From Methanofastidiosum sp. (GTDB lineage: Archaea > Methanobacteriota_B > Thermococci > Methanofastidiosales > Methanofastidiosaceae): a DNA stretch of 48,761 nucleotides. The notes beneath the pieces are model-generated. The model worked only from the letters and a program-made list of their open reading frames with translations, was not told the DNA's origin and ran no database searches. Location: assembly GCA_013178285.1 (NCBI GenBank), contig JABLXD010000013.1:1-48761 (forward strand), read 5' to 3'. How positions within the stretch are numbered: the stretch's first letter is position 1; every line of letters begins with the position of its first letter. Below, piece by piece: positions 7,691-14,403 of this stretch. The translations under genes were made by a program, and so were the position numbers.

Positions 7691-8974
7691 ATGGAAAGAA
7701 TAATTTCTCAAGATTTCAAAGAAACTGAAATTGGACCTTTACCTAAAGAATGGGAAGTTGTGAGATTAGAAGAAATAGCATCTATAAGAAATGAAACGAT
7801 ACTCCCCAAATATTCATTAAATGGAATATATGTTGGATTAGAACATATTATTCCAAGTCAAATAAAAATGAATAATTGGGGAAACTCTTCTGAAGTTAAA
7901 AGCACTAAAAATATTTTTTATAAAGGAGATATTTTATATGGCAAATTAAGGCCATATTTAGACAAGTCAGTTATATGTGATAGGAAAGGCATCTGCTCAA
8001 CAGATATAGTTGTATTAAAGCCGAATACTAATATTATCGATAATATATTCTTAGCTTATTTTATCCATCATGATTTTTTTATTAGATATGCCATAAAGAC
8101 CATGACGGGAGTTAATCACCCACGGACTTCATGGTCTAAATTAAAACATCTTTCAATTCCACTTCCTCCACTCCCTGAACAAATAGCAATAGCCAATGTG
8201 CTTTCTACAGTTCAAGAAAGCATAGAGAAAAATGAAGCTGTAATCAATTCTACAAAAGAACTCAAGAAATCTCTGATGAATCATCTTTTTACTTATGGCC
8301 CAGTATCGGTAAGTGAAGCAGAAAATGTAAAAATAAAGGAAAGTGAGGTAGGGCTAATACCTGATGATTGGGAGATTGTTAGACTTGGGGATATATTTGA
8401 AATACAACAAGGCATTACACTTTGTCGCGAGTCAAGTCCAGGCAAATACTTAAGGCCTTTTTTAAGAACTTCAAATGTTTTCTGGGGCAAAATTGATTTG
8501 TCTATCTTGGATAGTATGTATTTTTCTGAAAAACAGCTACAATCTCTTATTTTAAAATCTAAAGATTTGCTCATTTGTGAAGGAGGGGACATTGGTAGAA
8601 CAGCAATGTGGAACGAACAAATATCTGAGTGTTGCCATCAAAATCATTTACACCGATTAAGGGTAAAAAATGGCCTGAAAATAAAATCAGAATTTTATAT
8701 GTATTGGATGCAATTTGGGATGTTAATGAGAGGATTATACTCTGAGGAGGGTAATAAAACTACAATACCAAATCTGTCACGTTCTAGATTAAGTAATTTC
8801 ATTATTCCACTTCCACCTCTTCCAATCCAGAAACAAATAGCTGATATCCTTTCAGAAATTGATCGTAAAATAAAAGCAGAAGAAAATAAGGCCAAAGCCT
8901 TAGAAAAGCTGTTCCAGTCTATGTTAAATGATCTGATGACTGGAAAGATTAGAGTAGGGGGGGAGGTAGCCTGA
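7691..8974 (+). CDS. hsdS: Type I restriction specificity subunit S
   Basis: This is a 427-aa protein beginning at the base after the hsdM stop. It has the two-fold HsdS layout. The first target-recognition domain (about 15-155) ends in PLPPLPEQIAIANVLS and a coiled-coil spacer (about 165-200). The second domain starts with GLIPDDWEIVRLGDIFEI (about 220) and ends in PLPPLPIQKQIADILS (about 372) with a second helix. Each domain reads one half of a split DNA target. The two recognition domains differ in sequence, so the target should be asymmetric. Both conserved linkers are intact, so the subunit should be functional. Confidence 0.95.
   Translation: MERIISQDFKETEIGPLPKEWEVVRLEEIASIRNETILPKYSLNGIYVGLEHIIPSQIKMNNWGNSSEVKSTKNIFYKGDILYGKLRPYLDKSVICDRKGICSTDIVVLKPNTNIIDNIFLAYFIHHDFFIRYAIKTMTGVNHPRTSWSKLKHLSIPLPPLPEQIAIANVLSTVQESIEKNEAVINSTKELKKSLMNHLFTYGPVSVSEAENVKIKESEVGLIPDDWEIVRLGDIFEIQQGITLCRESSPGKYLRPFLRTSNVFWGKIDLSILDSMYFSEKQLQSLILKSKDLLICEGGDIGRTAMWNEQISECCHQNHLHRLRVKNGLKIKSEFYMYWMQFGMLMRGLYSEEGNKTTIPNLSRSRLSNFIIPLPPLPIQKQIADILSEIDRKIKAEENKAKALEKLFQSMLNDLMTGKIRVGGEVA
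8962..8967 (+). promoter_or_regulatory. Consensus Shine-Dalgarno site supporting a CTG start for hsdR
   Basis: GGAGGT lies in the last codons of hsdS, three bases before CTG at 8971, which overlaps the hsdS stop as CTGA. No ATG, GTG or TTG occurs in the hsdR frame between the upstream stop at 8950 and ATG 9091, yet conserved HsdR sequence is encoded in that stretch. Confidence 0.65.
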
Positions 8975-11877
8975 CAACTGGGGCTGAAAGGCCATCTGTT
9001 CAGAGGCCATTCATAAAATATGCAGTAGAGTCTGGATGGGAATACTTAGCTCCAGAAGAAGCAGAAGCCCTTAGAAATGGTAAGTCTGGTATGATCTTAA
9101 GAGATATTTTTATTGATCAGCTTATCAAACTTAATCCCGATTCTATCACAAGAGAAAATGCTAGGGAGCTAATAAGAAAGCTAGAGCAGCTTCAGCCAAC
9201 AATTGAAGGAAATCTAAACGCCTGGGAACATTTGAAAGGACTAAAGACTGTATTTGTTCAGGAAGAAAAACGTGAGAAAAATATCAAGTTTATAGATACT
9301 AAAGATATCAATAACAATAAGTTTCACATCACAGAAGAGTATGAATATACAAATGGCAAGTATAGAATAAGGCCCGACATCATCCTTTTCATAAACGGCT
9401 TTCCAGTCGTGATTATCGAGGCAAAAGGCCCTTATGTTAAGGAAGGAATTACTAAAGCGTTTAAGCAGATTAAAAGATACCACAGAGAAGGGCCAGAACT
9501 TATGGCAATCCTCCAAATATATTCACTTACTCATCTTATCAGGTATTTTTACAGCCCTACATGGAATATCTCTGAAAAAGGTCTTCTTAACTGGAAAGAC
9601 GAAAAGAAAGGAAACTTTGAAGAGATTGTTAAGGCATTTATTGATAGGGCCCATATTTCCAAAGTAATTTCTGACTTCATTTTATTTTCAAGATCTGATG
9701 ACGAGCTAAAGAAAGTTGTCATGAGGCCACACCAGATGAGGGCAGTTTCAAAGCTAGTTGAAAGAGTCTCTGACCCAAATAAAAAGCGTGGTCTCATCTG
9801 GCACACTCAGGGATCAGGTAAAACATACACAATGATCCTAACTGCTAAAGCACTGTTAGAAAATCAAGGGCTTCAAAATCCAACTGTTTTAATGCTTGTA
9901 GATAGAAATGAGCTTGAATCACAACTTTTTGGAAATCTCTCATCTATAGGTATAGATTACTTGGAAGTTGCAGAAAGCAAGGATCATTTAAGGCGCTTAT
10001 TATCTGAAGACAGAAGAGGTCTAATAGTTTCGATGATCCACAAATTTGAGGGTATGCCAGAAAACATAAACAAACGAGGCAATATCTTTGTTTTGGTGGA
10101 TGAAGCACACAGGACTACAGGCGGAAAGCTTGGAAACTATCTGATGGGAGCCCTTCCCAATGCAACTTATCTTGGATTTACTGGAACTCCAATTGATAGA
10201 ACGTCTCACGGGTCAAGTACATTTATTACATTTGGAAAAGATGATCTACCAAAAGGTTACCTCGATAAATACGGCATAGCAGAATCAATAGATGATGGCA
10301 CGACTGTGCCATTAAACTATACTTTGGCCCCAAATAAACTCCTCGTAGATAGGGAAGTTCTTGAAAAAGAGTTTCTTGATCTAAAGGAGGCTGAAGGGTT
10401 AAGCGATATAGATCAGCTTAATAAGATCTTGGAGAGGGCCGTCACTCTAAAAACAATGATGAAATCTCCTCAAAGAATAGATGAAATTGCAAAGTATGTT
10501 GCCATGCACTACAAAGACTACATAGAGCCTATGGGGTACAAGGCATTTCTTGTTGGAGTTGATAGAGAAGCATGCGCCTTATACAAATCTGCCTTAGATA
10601 AATATCTCCCAAAAGAATATTCTAGCGTAGTTTATAGCCCTGCGCAAAACGATAGTGAAGAGCTATCAAGATACCACCTCAGCACAACAGAGGAAAAAGA
10701 GATAAGAAAGTCATTTAGATCATCTGAAAAGCTACCAAAGATATTGATTGTGACTGAAAAGCTTTTGACAGGTTTTGATGCACCTATCCTTTACTGCATG
10801 TACCTAGATAAACCGATGAGGGATCATGTTTTGCTGCAGGCTATAGCGAGAGTCAATAGGCCTTATGAGGACAAAAATGGAAAGAAAAAAAGGTCCGGAT
10901 TTGTTTTGGATTTCGTTGGGATCTTCTCAAATCTAAAGAAAGCTCTAGCATTTGATGAGACGGACATTACTGGAGCAGTTCATGACATAAAAACGATAAA
11001 AGACCACTTTATTAAATTGCACAAAGAGCTCAGTGAAAAATATCTATTAATTGGGAAAGGTTTGTCAGGGGATAAAAAGACTGAAGCAATAATAGATCAT
11101 TTTCTTGATAAGAATGCAAGAGAATCCTTCTACAAAGAGTATAAGGAGCTTGAAACATCATATGAAATACTATCCCCAGACTCATTTTTAAGGCCATTTA
11201 TCCAGGACATGATAGAGCTCACACGAATTTATGAGATTGTTAGAGAGATGTACGAGCCTCATGTGCCAATTGATAAAGAGATTTCTAGGAAAACGATGGA
11301 GCTTGTCCAAGCCAACACTTCTTCTAGCGATGTAAGGGGCGGATTTGATATATATGAAATCAATAGTGATACTATTGAAAAGATAAAAAAGGAAAAGAGA
11401 CCAGATAAGATTAAGATTTTTAACACTTACAAATCTCTTGATTTATTCATTGGAAAAAATGTTCAAGGCTCTCCATACCTTCTTTCTATTGGGCAGAAGG
11501 CAGAGGAGATAGTCTCCCACTATCTTGAAAGACAAACGGAAACAAAAGAGACTCTTGATGGGTTATTGAGACTTACAGAAGAGATAGAAAAGGCAGAAGA
11601 AGAGAAGGAAAAACTAAAGATGCCACTTGAAATATTCTCTGTTTACTGGATACTTAGGGATAAAAAAATAAATAATGCTGAAAAGCTCTCTTGGGAGTTA
11701 AAAGATACATTTGAAAAATACCCTTCATGGAAGGAAAGCGAACAACATGAGAGGGAGATAAGAAAAGCGATATATCAGATGCTAATCCATGGAGGCATAG
11801 AAGATCCAAAGGAGCTAAATAGCCTTGCAAAGGAAACTATGAACCTTCTAAAAGGTGTACCAAATGATAACACGTGA
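8971..11877 (+). CDS. hsdR: Type I restriction endonuclease subunit R, probable CTG start
   Basis: This is a 968-aa protein if it starts at CTG 8971. The 40 codons before ATG 9091 encode a typical HsdR N-terminus (ERPSVQRPFIKYAVESGW, then a helix ending NGKSG), so the ATG start would truncate it. The nuclease domain carries RPDIILFINGFPVVIIEAKG (about 134-153), the PD...ExK site. The translocase has Walker A QGSGKTYT (about 280), VDEAHR (about 376), GFTGTP (about 400) and a helicase C-lobe with TGFDAP and QAIARVNRP. The C-terminal helical region is complete. It cleaves unmodified DNA after ATP-driven translocation, with HsdM and HsdS. The CTGA overlap with hsdS indicates coupling and perhaps low expression of R. 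Confidence 0.93.
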   Translation: MTTGAERPSVQRPFIKYAVESGWEYLAPEEAEALRNGKSGMILRDIFIDQLIKLNPDSITRENARELIRKLEQLQPTIEGNLNAWEHLKGLKTVFVQEEKREKNIKFIDTKDINNNKFHITEEYEYTNGKYRIRPDIILFINGFPVVIIEAKGPYVKEGITKAFKQIKRYHREGPELMAILQIYSLTHLIRYFYSPTWNISEKGLLNWKDEKKGNFEEIVKAFIDRAHISKVISDFILFSRSDDELKKVVMRPHQMRAVSKLVERVSDPNKKRGLIWHTQGSGKTYTMILTAKALLENQGLQNPTVLMLVDRNELESQLFGNLSSIGIDYLEVAESKDHLRRLLSEDRRGLIVSMIHKFEGMPENINKRGNIFVLVDEAHRTTGGKLGNYLMGALPNATYLGFTGTPIDRTSHGSSTFITFGKDDLPKGYLDKYGIAESIDDGTTVPLNYTLAPNKLLVDREVLEKEFLDLKEAEGLSDIDQLNKILERAVTLKTMMKSPQRIDEIAKYVAMHYKDYIEPMGYKAFLVGVDREACALYKSALDKYLPKEYSSVVYSPAQNDSEELSRYHLSTTEEKEIRKSFRSSEKLPKILIVTEKLLTGFDAPILYCMYLDKPMRDHVLLQAIARVNRPYEDKNGKKKRSGFVLDFVGIFSNLKKALAFDETDITGAVHDIKTIKDHFIKLHKELSEKYLLIGKGLSGDKKTEAIIDHFLDKNARESFYKEYKELETSYEILSPDSFLRPFIQDMIELTRIYEIVREMYEPHVPIDKEISRKTMELVQANTSSSDVRGGFDIYEINSDTIEKIKKEKRPDKIKIFNTYKSLDLFIGKNVQGSPYLLSIGQKAEEIVSHYLERQTETKETLDGLLRLTEEIEKAEEEKEKLKMPLEIFSVYWILRDKKINNAEKLSWELKDTFEKYPSWKESEQHEREIRKAIYQMLIHGGIEDPKELNSLAKETMNLLKGVPNDNT

Positions 11878-12130
11878 GGATTTCAAGATAGAGGTAGGAG
11901 AGATTGCAAAAGAACTTGAAGTCACGCCTAAGTCCATTCAGTTTAGGACTATGACAAGAAAACTTGCAAGTTGCTCGATTAATGGAAGGCTCACTTTTGA
12001 TTTATCACTTTTATCAAAGCCTAAAGATATTAGGAGAGAAATTATTATCCATGAATTATTGCATCTTAGATATCCAACACATGGCAGGATGTTTAAGACA
12101 ACATTAAAGGCCTATAAGAAGAAAGAGTAG
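11864..12130 (+). CDS. YgjP/WLM-like zinc metallopeptidase domain protein
   Basis: This is an 88-aa protein from ATG 11864, overlapping the end of hsdR by 14 nt; AGGTG lies about 8 bases upstream, which favours this start over GTG 11855. The core motif HELLHLRYPTHGRMFKTTLK (about 64-83) has HExxH followed by a second His in the pattern of the YgjP family (DUF45). Family members are often the last gene of type I R-M operons. It is short, with only the catalytic helix and a front part (about 1-60) containing TRKLASCSINGRLTFD. A role in processing HsdR or another operon product is possible but not shown by the sequence. Confidence 0.8.
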   Translation: MITREDFKIEVGEIAKELEVTPKSIQFRTMTRKLASCSINGRLTFDLSLLSKPKDIRREIIIHELLHLRYPTHGRMFKTTLKAYKKKE

Positions 12131-12185
12131 CAATAAATACTTTATATCGTACCTTTACACTTATTATTTTCCATGTTTACACTAT

Positions 12186-12236
12186 CTTTTCCCTATTTTC
12201 CCTATTTTTTTCCATATTCTTATATATAGGGAAAAG
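12186..12236. promoter_or_regulatory. Inverted repeat spanning the TATA box, possible operator
   Basis: CTTTTCCCTAT at 12186-12196 is the exact reverse complement of ATAGGGAAAAG at 12226-12236, an 11-bp dyad around the TATA box at 12219-12228. The left copy of the direct repeat lacks the right arm, so this palindrome is specific to the promoter of the small membrane protein gene. Confidence 0.5.
12187..12224 (+). repeat. Direct repeat, right copy, flanking the type I restriction module
   Basis: These 38 bases are identical to 5117-5154, 7,070 bp away in the same orientation. Together the two copies frame the HARE-HTH, hsdM, hsdS, hsdR and metallopeptidase genes. The end of the repeat plus following bases form CTTATATATA (12219-12228), a good TATA box about 25 nt before ATG 12251, which would make the next mRNA leaderless. 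Confidence 0.8.
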
Positions 12237-12250
12237 GGCATAATAATATA

Positions 12251-12457
12251 ATGCCATTAAGAATTAATTGGACACCGAATAGTATATTAGGATTAATAAT
12301 AGGGGTAGGATTTCTATTAGTTATTCTATCTGGAGCCGCCATTGGATTGGGCCAATATGGAGTAGCAGATTTTTTTAGACCATATTCTTATCTTTGTTTA
12401 GGAATAGGTATACCTGTGTGGCTATTCTATAATTTTAGAAGATATTTAGGCCTATAA
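12251..12457 (+). CDS. Small two-helix membrane protein, unknown
   Basis: This is a 68-aa protein with two predicted membrane segments: about 13-35 (ILGLIIGVGFLLVILSGAA) and about 45-61 (YSYLCLGIGIPVWLFYN), with a positively charged end FRRYLGL. I do not recognise the family. It has its own TATA box 25 nt upstream (12219-12228) inside the 38-bp repeat, no Shine-Dalgarno site, and is probably translated from a leaderless mRNA. It stands between the type I module and a large membrane protein on the same strand, so it could belong with either. Small membrane proteins in defence islands are sometimes toxins or effectors, but nothing in this sequence proves that. Confidence 0.6.
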   Translation: MPLRINWTPNSILGLIIGVGFLLVILSGAAIGLGQYGVADFFRPYSYLCLGIGIPVWLFYNFRRYLGL

Positions 12458-12547
12458 CAGATTATTACAAACTATTATCATAATCTCAGAAATTAATTGC
12501 CTTATTTATAAGAGAAAAATGATAAATTAAGTTTATGCCCATAAAAA

Positions 12548-12557
12548 TTATATAATA
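12548..12557 (+). promoter_or_regulatory. TATA box for the large membrane protein gene
   Basis: TTATATAATA lies about 24 nt before ATG 12576, the distance expected for an archaeal leaderless transcript, and no ribosome binding site precedes the ATG. Confidence 0.5.
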
Positions 12558-12575
12558 AGATTTTTTAAGATATTT

Positions 12576-14168
12576 ATGTCTACTTCAAATAATACTAATA
12601 ATAAAGAAGATATTTCTTTTTTTAAGAGATTTATTGATTACTTATTTAGAGATAAGTTAGAGTATGGAATATTGTTTATAGGTTCAATTTTAATAATGAT
12701 TTTACCAGTTTTTTTTCTAAATCTACTTTTAAATATTAATACTAACAAAGAAATTCTAAATACAATAGTCCAGATATTAGCAACTATTTTTGCAATTTCA
12801 ATATCCTTGACTATCCTTCTAGTGCAAAACATCTCGAAATATATAACCCCACTAATAATAAAATCATACATTAGACGAAGTTACATTGTTGGTCTTTTAT
12901 TAACATATTGTATTTCTATCTTAGGAATAACGATTTTTTCAATGACCGACCTATCAAATAGTAAATTTACTTATTATATATCCTTCCTAGCACTACTGTG
13001 GTCTTTAGTTTATGTAGTTTCATATTTATTTTTTATGACAAATAACTTTAGAATTACAGATGTGGTAAACTGGGTTTCTAATAAAATTCCTACAAAATAT
13101 ACCAACGAGATAATTAAAAACGATATATTCAATGAACTTGAAGAAATCATACTTAAAGCTGTAGATAATAATGATTTAAAAGCATTTGAAAAATCAATAG
13201 AATGTCTATATGCTAAATATAGAGATATAATAGAATCCATAGACAAAATTGAGATATGTGATGATTCAGATAGTATCGATAGATTTCAAAAAATGAATGA
13301 CTTTGATACTTATTTTATCAAAATTGATCGTTTAATTTGGGCAGAAGTAAAGAAAAATAATAATGACCATATGATTATGGTTTACCTAGGAGAAATAAAC
13401 TCGTGTTTTCAACAAATCTTGAAAATAAAACTAACGGAAAAATATACCACTCTAATTTTTTCATTTACCGATAATTTCAAAGATGCAGGTTTTAAAATAA
13501 TAAAAGAAGGATTATATCTTATTAATCGATACGATGTTTTTCTAAGAAAATATATGATTAATTTATTAAAAAATATTGATAAAATGCCCCAAAGTGAAGC
13601 TCTTTTTAGACAAAAAGAAATTTATGATATATTTATAGATTTATTGAAACATTATGAAAACTTGTCCATTAGATCCTCAGATGATAACAAAATGGAAATA
13701 ATTATAATGGCTAAATCTAATTTAACAGAATTACTTCGCAGTGTTATTACGAATAAAAAAGGCGATTTGAGAATAGATTTAGTAGAAAAAATAATAGATA
13801 GTTTAAGGATTATCCATATAGAATGTTTAAAAAATAACATGAACTTAGGATTTTTTTATTTCTATAAAGCACCTCACGGTCCTTCATACTTGTTTAGAGG
13901 AATAAAAGTAGATATTAACGACATATTACCAATTATAATCAAAAAATATTGTGATTCTCTTATTATGTCGGTAGAAAAGGGACATGAAATATACATTGAT
14001 GAACTAAAAATGATTGCTAAAGAGCATTTGGGCAATAATCCTGAGATAAAAATAATACTGACTGATTGTTGTGTGAAATTAATGAATTTATCCAAAAATA
14101 AAAAAGAAATCAAAGAGGTCTTAGACTCCATAACTCATTATTCTAGGCGTACACAAGATTTTGAATGA
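12576..14168 (+). CDS. Four-helix membrane protein with large cytoplasmic domain, unknown
   Basis: This is a 530-aa protein. There are four predicted membrane helices: about 29-52 (YGILFIGSILIMILPVFFLN), 63-87 (QILATIFAISISLTILLVQN), 103-124 and 130-153. The second helix with FAISISLTILLVQ recalls DUF2254-type membrane proteins, but similarity elsewhere is not evident. Residues about 160-530 form a Lys/Ile/Asn-rich, mostly helical cytoplasmic part with no catalytic motif I can name. The gene is very AT-rich and lies in the accessory island between the type I system and a Prim-Pol helicase, which suggests horizontal transfer. A membrane effector of a defence system is one possibility, but this is unproven. 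Confidence 0.65.
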   Translation: MSTSNNTNNKEDISFFKRFIDYLFRDKLEYGILFIGSILIMILPVFFLNLLLNINTNKEILNTIVQILATIFAISISLTILLVQNISKYITPLIIKSYIRRSYIVGLLLTYCISILGITIFSMTDLSNSKFTYYISFLALLWSLVYVVSYLFFMTNNFRITDVVNWVSNKIPTKYTNEIIKNDIFNELEEIILKAVDNNDLKAFEKSIECLYAKYRDIIESIDKIEICDDSDSIDRFQKMNDFDTYFIKIDRLIWAEVKKNNNDHMIMVYLGEINSCFQQILKIKLTEKYTTLIFSFTDNFKDAGFKIIKEGLYLINRYDVFLRKYMINLLKNIDKMPQSEALFRQKEIYDIFIDLLKHYENLSIRSSDDNKMEIIIMAKSNLTELLRSVITNKKGDLRIDLVEKIIDSLRIIHIECLKNNMNLGFFYFYKAPHGPSYLFRGIKVDINDILPIIIKKYCDSLIMSVEKGHEIYIDELKMIAKEHLGNNPEIKIILTDCCVKLMNLSKNKKEIKEVLDSITHYSRRTQDFE

Positions 14169-14291
14169 TTTTTTCAGTATATTTTAAATATCTCAATATA
14201 TTTAGTTTATTCTATATCTTAATATATTTGAAAATAATGATTTTTAATACAATAGGAAAATCAATATCAAAAATACGTTCATCATATTCCG

Positions 14292-14393
14292 TGTCAAACG
14301 TGTCATCCAAATATTAAAAACAATAAAAGCCCCTATAATAGGGCGAATAATAAAAGTTTCCTGAAAATAGTGTCATTGATGTCACATATGTCA
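14292..14393 (+). repeat. Iteron-like TGTCA repeats with 9-bp spacing
   Basis: TGTCA occurs at 14292, 14301, 14371, 14380 and 14389: two copies exactly 9 bp apart, then three copies exactly 9 bp apart, in the same orientation. They lie in a non-coding AT-rich gap of 235 bp directly after the stop of the Prim-Pol helicase gene. Short direct repeats next to a replication protein gene are typical of plasmid or viral origins; the function here is inferred. Confidence 0.5.
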
Positions 14394-14403
14394 CTTTATT
14401 TGA

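Noticed and set aside
14329-14344. GCCCCTA/TAGGGC hairpin after the Prim-Pol gene as a terminator
   Set aside because: The stem has a bulge and is not followed by a T tract on either strand in the right place, so I did not call it.
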